NCBI RefSeq assembly: GCF_001701045.1
Contig: NZ_CP016757.1
Span: 1,915,501-1,979,500 of the forward strand
Direction: 5' to 3'
Length of the DNA stretch: 64,000 nucleotides
Source: Cloacibacillus porcorum
GTDB lineage: Bacteria; Synergistota; Synergistia; Synergistales; Synergistaceae
Part shown: positions 48,455-55,857 of the stretch, one piece after another
Layout: every line of letters begins with the position of its first letter
Numbering within the stretch: the first letter of the stretch is position 1
Notes under the pieces: model-generated
What the model was told of the DNA's origin: nothing
What the model saw: only the letters and a program-made list of their open reading frames with translations
Databases searched by the model: none
Position numbers and translations under genes: made by a program

Positions 48455-49802
48455 GCCCGTGCCTCTGCATCCTCCGTATCAGGGAAAAGCGCGAGATGCC
48501 AAGCTCGGCGGCGGCCTGCGTGCGGTTACCGCCGCATTTGGCAAGCGCAGCGGTGATGAGTTCCCGCTCAACGCGGTCAATCGTATCGTTGAGCGACGCG
48601 CCGGGGGCGACGACGCGGCTTTCGGGGACCAGGCCGACCGGGTGGGCGTCAAGCATCTCCATCGGCAGGTCGGCGAGGCGCACAAGTGAATCCGCCTGGC
48701 TGCGCAGAATCAGGATCCTCTCGATCATGTTCCGCAGCTCGCGCACATTTCCCGGCCAGGGGTAACTCAGAAAGACCTCCTGCACCTCCTCCGTAAGCTC
48801 GGGCAGAGGCCTGTTCATCCTCTTAGAGCAGTCGCCGAGGAAATATGAGGCCAGCTCGAGGATATCCTTCCCCCGTTCACGCAGCGGCGGCAGTTTTATC
48901 GGTATCACCGATATCCGGAAATAGAGGTCCTTGCGGAAGCTCTCCTCCCGCACCTTCTTTTCAAGGTCAAGGCAGGTGGCGCAGATGAGCTTCAGGCTTA
49001 TCTTCTTCTCCTTCGTGCTCCCCAGCGGCCTTATCGTACGCTGGTCGATAAAGCGGAACAGCTTCGTCTGCAGAGAGAGCGGCAGATCGCCGATCTCGTC
49101 GAGAAAGAGCGTACCCTTGTCGGCGACCTCGATCAGCCCCGGCTTATTTGAGTCGGCTCCGGTATAGGCCCCCTTGGCGTAGCCAAAGAGCTCCGCCTCC
49201 AGCAGCGCCTCCGGTATCGCCGAGCAGTTGACTGCGACAAACTCCCCCTGGCAGTTTGAGGCGCGGTGGATCATCCTTGCCGCCACCTCCTTCCCAGTAC
49301 CGCTCTCTCCCGTCAAAAGCACCGTCACATCCTGGTAGGGAGCGAGCTTTGACAGCGTCTCGCTGACCTTTTCCATCGCGGGAGAGGAGCCGAGCAACAG
49401 ATTCGATTCGTCGGCCATCATCACCTCGGCCTGATTCTGCAGCCGTATCGATTCAAAGGCACGCGTCACCATATTCATCGCCGCGTCGAGGGGGAAGGGC
49501 TTGTCAAGATAATTATAGGCTCCCTGGCGTATCGCCCTGACGACGAGGCTGGAATCGCCGAAGGCCGTCATCATCACCACACGGCAGCGAGGCGCGATCT
49601 TGAGGATTATCGGCAGCATGTCGAGGCCGTTTCCGTCGGGGAGGCACTGATCGAGGAACACCAGCGACGGTATCTCGGTGTTGAGCGCCTCCTGCAATTC
49701 ATGTATCGTGGGGATACATTTAACGCTGTAGCCCTTTTTCTCAAAGGCCTTTTTCAGCCCCCCCGCAAGATTGGTCTCGTCGTCAACTATCCAGATGCTC
49801 AT
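48447..49802 (-). CDS. NtrC-type sigma-54-dependent response regulator
   Basis: 451 residues. Receiver domain (1-120: IVDDE acidic pocket, phosphoacceptor Asp in FLDQCLPDGNG, DKPF lysine), AAA+ domain (about 135-370: Walker A GESGTGKEV, sigma-54 contact loop GAYTGA with Tyr in place of the usual Phe, Walker B TLFLDEIGDLP) and a Fis-type HTH (about 410-450, GGNRTQAAAELGISRFSLIRRM). It is the cognate regulator of the overlapping histidine kinase and would activate the neighbouring sigma-54. Confidence 0.93.
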   Translation of the reverse strand: MSIWIVDDETNLAGGLKKAFEKKGYSVKCIPTIHELQEALNTEIPSLVFLDQCLPDGNGLDMLPIILKIAPRCRVVMMTAFGDSSLVVRAIRQGAYNYLDKPFPLDAAMNMVTRAFESIRLQNQAEVMMADESNLLLGSSPAMEKVSETLSKLAPYQDVTVLLTGESGTGKEVAARMIHRASNCQGEFVAVNCSAIPEALLEAELFGYAKGAYTGADSNKPGLIEVADKGTLFLDEIGDLPLSLQTKLFRFIDQRTIRPLGSTKEKKISLKLICATCLDLEKKVREESFRKDLYFRISVIPIKLPPLRERGKDILELASYFLGDCSKRMNRPLPELTEEVQEVFLSYPWPGNVRELRNMIERILILRSQADSLVRLADLPMEMLDAHPVGLVPESRVVAPGASLNDTIDRVERELITAALAKCGGNRTQAAAELGISRFSLIRRMQRHGLE

Positions 49803-51114
49803 CGTCTCTTCCTCCGTGCTGTAATTTCAGATAGATCTTAAATGTAGTTCCGTTCGGCGAGCTCTCAAGCGAAAGCTCGCCGCCGAGCCCCTCCACTATT
49901 CGCTGTACGATACTGAGGCCAAGCCCCGTACCCTCCTTTTTCGTGGTAAAAAAGGGGTCGAAAATCCTGTGTTCGATATCGGGGGATATCCCTGGTCCCG
50001 TGTCGGAGACCATTATCATCCCCATCTTCTCCCCGCCGCGCGGCGCCGGGGCGTAGCCGATGGCGACGGTCAGCACCATCTCCCGCTCCCCATTCAGCGG
50101 CGACATCGACTGCATCGCGTTGAGAGCGAGGTTCATCACCAGCTGACGCAGCAGCTCGCTGTCCGCCATGACGGCGACATCCTGCGCTGCGCTCTGCAAT
50201 ACCAGCCGCACATTATATTTCTGCGCCTGCGAGCCGAGCATCGCCCCGCTCCACGGCAGAAGGTCGTCCAGCTTCACCGGCGTAATGACGGTAGGACGCG
50301 GCCTCACGAATGAAAGAAGCTGCATAACTATATTGTTGAGCCGGTCCATCTCGCTGCCGAGAACAGCGATCTGCTCCCGTGCCTCCTCCGCGTCCTGCTG
50401 CCCCTCTCCACCGGCGGCCAGCCTGTCTATCTCGTCGCGCAGCAGATCCGTTTGTATCCGCATACTCGCGAGCGGGTTGCGTATCTCGTGGGAAAGCCCG
50501 GATATCATCTCGCCAAGCGCCGCCAGCCGGTCCATCCGGCTCACCTGCCGCTGGACCTCGCGCCACCGTTCAAGCTGAGAGGACATATTGTTGAAGCTCT
50601 CGACAAGCTCGTGAAATTCATAGGGAGAAAAGAGCGTCTGCGGTATCCTTACCGATACACCACCCGCGACCTCCCGGCACATCCATGTAAGGCGGCGCAG
50701 CGGCCTCGTAAGCATATACGAGAGGAATACGGCAAGTTCTACGGCGATGATGAGCCCGAGCATCCCGACCAGTATCAGGTAACGCTCCTCCTCCACCATA
50801 TCGACATAAATCCTCTGCGTGTTGGCGGAAAAACCATACTCTTTGCCGCCGCTGTCTATGGTGAGCGACGGGACCTCACCGGCGGAGGTACCGCGCCAGT
50901 AGGGACCTAGCTCCTGCGCCATGACCTCCGGACTGTAGCTGAGATCATAATCTTTCATCAGGCGCTTCAGCCTCTCCGCCGACCTGCCGGCAGAGACAAG
51001 CTTGTCGCTGTAACTCTGGTGCAGGCGCGCTCCAAGCATCAGCACCACCATAGAGAGCGCGAGCAGGAGGAATATCCATTTCATCAGGGCTTCAAGACTT
51101 ACCCTGCGAAACAT
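49783..51114 (-). CDS. Membrane sensor histidine kinase
   Basis: 443 residues. TM1 (about 12-30), a short periplasmic sensor (about 31-113), TM2 (about 114-136), HAMP, HisKA dimerisation helix with phosphoacceptor H in GLSHEIRNPLASM (about 216) and HATPase_c with N-box NLALNAMQSM, DTGPGIS and GTGLGLSIV. Overlaps the symporter gene by 16 bases and the response regulator by 20, so transporter, kinase and regulator are one translational unit. The small sensor region suggests that signal input may come through the symporter (inference). Confidence 0.93.
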   Translation of the reverse strand: MFRRVSLEALMKWIFLLLALSMVVLMLGARLHQSYSDKLVSAGRSAERLKRLMKDYDLSYSPEVMAQELGPYWRGTSAGEVPSLTIDSGGKEYGFSANTQRIYVDMVEEERYLILVGMLGLIIAVELAVFLSYMLTRPLRRLTWMCREVAGGVSVRIPQTLFSPYEFHELVESFNNMSSQLERWREVQRQVSRMDRLAALGEMISGLSHEIRNPLASMRIQTDLLRDEIDRLAAGGEGQQDAEEAREQIAVLGSEMDRLNNIVMQLLSFVRPRPTVITPVKLDDLLPWSGAMLGSQAQKYNVRLVLQSAAQDVAVMADSELLRQLVMNLALNAMQSMSPLNGEREMVLTVAIGYAPAPRGGEKMGMIMVSDTGPGISPDIEHRIFDPFFTTKKEGTGLGLSIVQRIVEGLGGELSLESSPNGTTFKIYLKLQHGGRDDEHLDS

Positions 51115-52511
51115 TTCTTAGACCTCACAAACTTAGCAGCCATAAAGACCAGCCATTCCCCAACAAGCACGATGAGCATCGCATACTCCGGTTCGATATG
51201 GAAACCAAATATAAGGAGGAACTGGAGCATTATCGCGAGGCTGAGGACGGCGAAAAGTATCTCCTTAACGATGAGCCCGGGAGTGAAGAGCGGATAAAAA
51301 TAGGCGATCGCGACGAGCGTCCAGCTTATCGTCCCCAGCTTTATATAGCCTGGCAGCCCCGCGTGGCTCAGCATCAGGGCGACGGAGGCTATCACCGTTA
51401 TCGCAATGCGGTTGATAAAGAGAAAACGCTCCTCCTGAAAGGGGCGCAGCTCGCTTTCGTCCTTTTTCAGCGGCAGCAGATCATAACAGAGGGAACAGGC
51501 GGCGAGCAGCAGCTGCGAGTTGGCCGTGCTCACCGCCGCCGCGATGACACATACAAGCAGCAGCATTCCGGCAAAAGGCGGAAGAAACTGCCCAAGTTTG
51601 GCAAAGGCCAGAGTCTCCTCAAGGCCGCCGATAAGCGGATATTTCAGGCGGCAGACCATGATGAAAAACGTCAGGCAGAGATATATCCAGCCAACCACAT
51701 AGGGAGAGAGCGTCAGCATTCCGTAAGCCTCGCGCCTGCTGCGGCAGGCGATTATCCTGATCATATACTGCGGGTTGGTGGCGACGCCGAGCCCCCAGAC
51801 AAGCATCATCGCGAAGGCGGAAAATACCTCCGAGAGGGAAAAACTATTCAGGGAAAGCTCCGCGCTTTCGGCGCGGAACACCTCACGGGCGGCGGTAAAG
51901 CTGAAGCCCTCCGGCAGGCAGAACCAGGCGGCTACGGTCACGCCGAGGATTATCAGCAGCAGGTTGAGCATATCGCTGCGCACGACGGAGAGATAGCCGC
52001 CAAAGGTCGTGTACAGCACAAAGAGGTAGATCAGCGAGGTCGCCGCGAACCCCTGCGGTATCTCAAGCATATACGAAACGACGACGCCGAAGGCGCGGAA
52101 CTGAATGACCAGATAGACGACATAGAGAAAAATCATCGTCAGCGCAACGAGCCTGCGCACGCGCACGTCTCCGTAGCGCTTTTCAAGCCACTCGGGCAGA
52201 GAGGTGACGCGCGCCGCCCGCAGACGTTTTACTACAAAGGGGAAAAACAGCAGGCCGATCATCCAGCCGTTGACCGAAGCCCAGAAGGCGACATAACCGG
52301 AACGGTAAAACCAAATGCCGAAGCCTACGAGCGAGAGCGGACTCATCCACGTCGCGCAGAAGGTGGCCAGCGTCGGAAACAGCGCCACCTTCATGTCGCC
52401 CAGATAGAAGGATTTTTTCGTCTCCTTCCAGGCAAAGGACTGTCCCGTCAGCAGGATGATAAATACCGTATAGGCCCCGAAGGCCGCGAGGTAATAGATA
52501 AGCGGCGACAT
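51099..52511 (-). CDS. Sodium:solute symporter (SSS/SLC5 family)
   Basis: 470 residues from the ATG at 52511; about 12-13 membrane segments. SSS features include LSLVGFGIWFYRSGYVAFWASVNGW (cited as LSLVGFGIWFYR), SLPEWLEKRYGD and the ATNPQYMIRIIACRS region. It lacks its own ribosome site: its ATG shares bases with the TGA of a 30-codon ORF upstream, so it is probably translated by coupling. The frame is open further upstream to 52730, but that part overlaps the small ORF. Pairing with a kinase echoes CbrA, where an SSS domain is fused to the kinase. Confidence 0.88.
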   Translation of the reverse strand: MSPLIYYLAAFGAYTVFIILLTGQSFAWKETKKSFYLGDMKVALFPTLATFCATWMSPLSLVGFGIWFYRSGYVAFWASVNGWMIGLLFFPFVVKRLRAARVTSLPEWLEKRYGDVRVRRLVALTMIFLYVVYLVIQFRAFGVVVSYMLEIPQGFAATSLIYLFVLYTTFGGYLSVVRSDMLNLLLIILGVTVAAWFCLPEGFSFTAAREVFRAESAELSLNSFSLSEVFSAFAMMLVWGLGVATNPQYMIRIIACRSRREAYGMLTLSPYVVGWIYLCLTFFIMVCRLKYPLIGGLEETLAFAKLGQFLPPFAGMLLLVCVIAAAVSTANSQLLLAACSLCYDLLPLKKDESELRPFQEERFLFINRIAITVIASVALMLSHAGLPGYIKLGTISWTLVAIAYFYPLFTPGLIVKEILFAVLSLAIMLQFLLIFGFHIEPEYAMLIVLVGEWLVFMAAKFVRSKKCFAG

Positions 52512-52603
52512 CAGCGTGAGCCGCGCCGGAGAAAATGGATGATGACGCCTGGGGCCACCGTCAGTAAAATAAATACCAGCCATATAAAGGTGCTGAGCCT
52601 CAT
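52511..52603 (-). CDS. 30-residue membrane micropeptide coupled to the symporter
   Basis: ATG at 52601-52603 preceded by a strong GGGAGGA site at good distance. The product is one hydrophobic helix (about residues 6-24, FIWLVFILLTVAPGVII) with a basic C-terminal end (HFLRRGSR). Its TGA overlaps the symporter ATG (TGATG). Small single-helix accessory peptides are known next to some SSS transporters; whether this is one is inference. Too short for automatic gene calling. Confidence 0.65.
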   Translation of the reverse strand: MRLSTFIWLVFILLTVAPGVIIHFLRRGSR

Positions 52604-52718
52604 CCGTCATTCCTCCCGCAGGACATAAATTAAGCCGTTCGCAAACTAGCCGTTGCTTTCGGTATGTAGTAATATAATTATTATAATATCTCTTGTGGAA
52701 ATTTGGAGGCTTCTCAAC
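52604..52718. promoter_or_regulatory. Divergent promoter region of the symporter operon and a small gene
   Basis: AT-rich centre with ATTATAAT (52680-52687), which can serve as a -10 box in either direction. I found no canonical sigma-54 GG-N10-GC element on the minus strand. Confidence 0.45.
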
Positions 52719-52907
52719 ATGGCAAAACAACAGCCCGAGGGCGTATATCTCTACATAAATGACAGCGGAGAACGGTTCATCGCGGTAATAGACGCCTTTG
52801 GCATGGCAAATATGCTCCCCTGGATGCAGCCGGGAGAGACCGACAACATCATCGAAAAGAGCTGGAACCTCACGGGAGACTTCATCAAACTGAGGATATC
52901 GGAGTAG
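52719..52907 (+). CDS. Small hypothetical protein
   Basis: 62 residues from the ATG at 52719 (TTGGAGG upstream). Sequence opens MAKQQPEGVYLYINDSGERF and is likely a small beta-rich cytoplasmic protein; no family recognised. It is divergent from the symporter operon and convergent to gpi, and is followed by a terminator. Confidence 0.65.
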   Translation: MAKQQPEGVYLYINDSGERFIAVIDAFGMANMLPWMQPGETDNIIEKSWNLTGDFIKLRISE

Positions 52908-52920
52908 GAGTTACTTTCAT

Positions 52921-52966
52921 AAAAAGGCCCGCTTCCTCAATCCATAAGGAAGCGGCCCGCCTGTTT
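52921..52966. terminator. Bidirectional terminator between the small gene and gpi
   Basis: CCGCTTCCT and AGGAAGCGG form a 9-bp perfect stem with flanking AAAAAGG and CTGTTTT runs, serving both convergent genes. Confidence 0.85.
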
Positions 52967-52986
52967 TCTATCAGTCAAGTCTGGAA

Positions 52987-54339
52987 TTAAAGCGCCTCGA
53001 TCCTCTCAGCGGCGATCTTTCGGAACCACTCGCCTACCTCTTCGGCGTCCTTTTCATAGCCCGCGCGGCCCATAAGGCCGTAAGTATATTTCTTACCCTG
53101 CTCGACGCCGGGCTGGTCGAAGGGATTGATGCCCATCATGCGTCCCGTGAGCGCCGTCAGATATTCGTAGAAAAAGACCAGCGCCCCGACGGTCTCCGCG
53201 TCGAGCTTTTCAAGCTCCAGCCAGACGAGCGGATGGCCGGACTTCACGATCGCCGCCGCGGTGCTCTTCGCCTCGAGGTTCAGCATCGCGCCGATTCCCT
53301 GCCCATCAAGATACTTGAGCGGCGAAAGGGCCTCGTGCTCTATAGCCGGCACTGAAAGTTCCACGCCGTGACCCTCTGCGCATATCAAAGTGAAAAACTT
53401 GTCGTCGGGGCCCTCGGTGTAGAGCTGCACCTGCGAATGCTGGTCTATTGCGCCGAGCGCGCGCACCGGCGTCGTCCCGAGTCCATTTTTGCCGAGGCTC
53501 TCGGCCCAGAGCTGAGCGTACCACTCCGCGAAGTAGGCCATCTTGCTTGAATAGGGCATAAGGACGGACATCGGGCGTCCCTCCCTCTCGTGCAGCAGAT
53601 GGATCGCGCCAAGCTTCAGCGCGGGATTTTTATCAAAATCTTTCTCCGCGGTTAAAAAATCCCTCATCGCGGCGGCTCCTTTGAGCAACGCGGGAGCGTC
53701 GATGCCGAGCGCAGCGGCGGTGACAAGCCCCGCGGGACAAAGCACGGAGTAACGTCCGCCGACGGAGGCGGGAAGCTCCATCACGCGGCAGTCGGAGCCG
53801 TTCGCGAAGGCACGGAATATCCCCTTTTCCGGGTCGGTGATCACGAGGATGTCGGCGTCACTTTGCCCCTTTTTAAGCAGCTCGCTGCGGTACCAGAGGA
53901 ACTGCGTCATCGTCTCTGCGGTGGCGCCCGATTTACTGACGCCGACGAGCGCGACGCGCCCCTCCTTTACGCGCTCCCATATTGAGAGCGTCTTATCAGG
54001 ATCGGGATTATCCGCGAGATAAAACTTCGGCCCCGGCGTGCTCTCATTGTAAAAACCGTCCAAAAGCGCCTGATTCAGCATCAGGTTTCCCAGAGCGGAG
54101 CCGCCGATGCCTACCTGTATCACGCTGTCGTAGCCCGCAAGCCATGCCGCCGTCTCCTCTATCTCTTCGACCGGGGAATCCGGCAGCGCCAGCCAGCCGT
54201 GTCCCTCGGTACAGGAGGGCGTCTCCGCGAGCCATCGCTGCGCGGCCAACGCCGCCGCGCCAAAACTCTCTTTCAGTTCAGTAAATGTCGTTGTGCTCCC
54301 GCCCAATGATGCGCCAAATGAAAATGAAATTTTCTTCAT
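52987..54339 (-). CDS. pgi: Glucose-6-phosphate isomerase
   Basis: 450 residues from the ATG at 54339. SIS-type sugar isomerase: GIGGSALGNLMLNQALLDG (phosphate-binding, about 78-96), GVSKSGATAETMTQF, the PASVGGRYSVL region and the catalytic His/Lys regions near ALGAIDQHSQVQLY and the C-terminal FDQPGVEQGKKY. It interconverts glucose-6-phosphate and fructose-6-phosphate. Typical length for the short bacterial group. Monocistronic. Confidence 0.95.
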   Translation of the reverse strand: MKKISFSFGASLGGSTTTFTELKESFGAAALAAQRWLAETPSCTEGHGWLALPDSPVEEIEETAAWLAGYDSVIQVGIGGSALGNLMLNQALLDGFYNESTPGPKFYLADNPDPDKTLSIWERVKEGRVALVGVSKSGATAETMTQFLWYRSELLKKGQSDADILVITDPEKGIFRAFANGSDCRVMELPASVGGRYSVLCPAGLVTAAALGIDAPALLKGAAAMRDFLTAEKDFDKNPALKLGAIHLLHEREGRPMSVLMPYSSKMAYFAEWYAQLWAESLGKNGLGTTPVRALGAIDQHSQVQLYTEGPDDKFFTLICAEGHGVELSVPAIEHEALSPLKYLDGQGIGAMLNLEAKSTAAAIVKSGHPLVWLELEKLDAETVGALVFFYEYLTALTGRMMGINPFDQPGVEQGKKYTYGLMGRAGYEKDAEEVGEWFRKIAAERIEAL

Positions 54340-54482
54340 CGAAAACACCGGCCTTCTGCATGAATGTGAACAACAAAAAAATAGCGACGGCTGGCTCCAG
54401 GCCCGCCGTCACTATAATATACCCAATCTCTCTTTTTTTCACTCTCCGTCCGCCTCTAAAGAGTGTAAACGGCGTCAGGTTT

Positions 54483-54728
54483 TCAGGAAATCAGGTTATT
54501 TTCCTTGAGGGCCGCCTCCAGCTCTCCGGGGTTATAGCCGACGACGAACCTATCGCCGATGAGGGTGACCGGCACGCCCATCTGTTTCGTCTTTTTTACA
54601 AGCTCCATCGCCGCCGCCCGGTCTGCAGAGACGTCCACGGTCGTATATGCCACCTTAAGATTGTCAAGGAACTCCTTGACCTTAGTGCACCACGGTCAGG
54701 TCTGTGACGTGTATACCTTTACTTCCAT
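54483..54728 (-). CDS. Selenocysteine-containing glutaredoxin-like protein (UGA at codon 11)
   Basis: 81 residues if the in-frame UGA at 54696-54698 is read as selenocysteine. The product reads MEVKVYTSQT-U-PWC then KVKEFLD, so U-P-W-C takes the place of the CPWC redox motif of YruB-type glutaredoxins; downstream it keeps MGVPVTLIGD (cis-Pro) and the GY binding turn (VVGYNPGELE). Immediately after the UGA, GTCAAGG and CCTTGAC form a 7-bp stem with loop AGTT, 15 bases on, meeting the bacterial SECIS pattern (G among the first two loop bases). AAGGAGCGG precedes the ATG. Standard gene callers would miss or truncate it. Confidence 0.85.
54660..54695 (-). promoter_or_regulatory. Putative bacterial SECIS element
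   Basis: Hairpin directly 3' of the UGA in the glutaredoxin mRNA: 15-base spacer, stem GTCAAGG/CCTTGAC, loop AGTT. The spacing of about 22 nt from UGA to loop lies in the known bacterial range. Confidence 0.7.
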
Positions 54729-55011
54729 ATTTATATCACCGCTCCTTAAAGTTATTTTAAAATCGTTTCACTTATTATATTATACCCCATAAACTCTAAA
54801 TAGTCCCCCGCATAAAAGACAGATGTTTTTTCGCAAAAAACCTTCCTTTTAGCGTCCGTACCATTCCTCCAAAAATTCTTTTACGGTTGGTTTGCCCTTT
54901 TATGCTTAGGCACATTGCATTATTTACGAAATTGCGTTAAATTTATAGCCAGTTTGCGTAAATTGGGAAACGAGGCATAAATTGCTCTTACATTCTTAGA
55001 GGAGGTACATC
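54729..55011. promoter_or_regulatory. Divergent control region; promoter of the NfnAB-like pair
   Basis: AT-rich gap of 283 bases. A plus-strand promoter TTGCAT (54915-54920) and TAAATT (54938-54943) has a 17-base spacer. TTGCGTTAAATT and TTGCGTAAATT form a near-direct repeat around it. A strong GAGGAGG lies before the nfnA ATG. No gene is seen. Confidence 0.55.
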
Positions 55012-55857
55012 ATGTTCAAAATCGTATCAAAGCAAAAGCTTGCGCCGAAAGAATTCGACATCTGGGTCGAAGCTCCGCGCATCGCGAATCACGCGAAGGC
55101 GGGCCAGTTCGTCGTTCTCCGCGTCGACGACTCGGGAGAGAGAATCCCCCTCACAATCGCCGATTACGACAGCGAGAAGGGGCTTATCCGCCTCATCTTC
55201 CAGGTTGTAGGCAAGACGACGGCTCTCATGTCCGGACTCGGCGTCGGGGACTGCATCCAGGACATCTCCGGCCCTCTCGGCACTCCCAGCGAGATCGAGA
55301 ACTACGGCACGGTGCTCATGGTCGGCGGCGGCGTCGGCATAGCTGCCCTCTTTCCCATCATCAAATCCCTGAAACTCGCAGGCAACAAGGTCATCACCAT
55401 CCTCGGCGGACGCACCTCGGACCTCGTGATCATGAAGGACGAGTGCCGCAAATACTCCGACGAACTGATCATCACCACCGACGACGGCTCCGAGGGTATG
55501 AAGGGCGTCGTTACCGAGGCTATGAAGATGGTAGTCGAGCGCGGCGAAAAGATCGACCGCTGCTGGTGCATCGGCCCCTCCATCATGATGAAGTTCGGCA
55601 CCAAGGCCGCCAAAGAACTCGGCCTTCCCATCTGGGTTTCGCTTAACCCGCTGATGGTCGACGGGACCGGCATGTGCGGCTGTTGCCGCGTGACGGTCGA
55701 TGGCAAGATATTCTTTGCCTGCGTCGACGGCCCCGAATTCGACGGGCACAAGGTCAACTGGGACGAGTTCATGAGCCGCCTCCGCCAGTATAAAGACGAA
55801 GAAAAAATTTCCATGGAAAAATATGAAGCAGAAGTAGGTGAACCGACATGGCTGTAA
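55012..55857 (+). CDS. NfnA/SudB-like ferredoxin-NAD(P)+ reductase subunit
   Basis: 281 residues. FAD-binding N-domain with RIPLTIADYD (about 43-52), NAD(P)-binding domain starting VLMVGGGVGIAALFPI (about 103-118) and a C-terminal [2Fe-2S] region GTGMCGCCRV and FACVDGPEFDGH. With its partner it forms an NfnAB-type complex (electron-bifurcating transhydrogenase) or sulfide dehydrogenase. The downstream gene overlaps by 10 bases. Bifurcation fits an anaerobic amino-acid fermenter (inference). Confidence 0.9.
   Translation: MFKIVSKQKLAPKEFDIWVEAPRIANHAKAGQFVVLRVDDSGERIPLTIADYDSEKGLIRLIFQVVGKTTALMSGLGVGDCIQDISGPLGTPSEIENYGTVLMVGGGVGIAALFPIIKSLKLAGNKVITILGGRTSDLVIMKDECRKYSDELIITTDDGSEGMKGVVTEAMKMVVERGEKIDRCWCIGPSIMMKFGTKAAKELGLPIWVSLNPLMVDGTGMCGCCRVTVDGKIFFACVDGPEFDGHKVNWDEFMSRLRQYKDEEKISMEKYEAEVGEPTWL

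Noticed and set aside
51198-52628. 476-codon plus-strand open frame across the SSS symporter
   Set aside because: Antisense shadow; very polar product, no family, and the symporter on the other strand is clear.
54483-54728. Glutaredoxin gene as a pseudogene with a nonsense mutation
   Set aside because: The UGA falls exactly on a redox Cys, the rest of the frame is intact, a ribosome site exists and a SECIS-like hairpin follows, so selenocysteine is the better reading.
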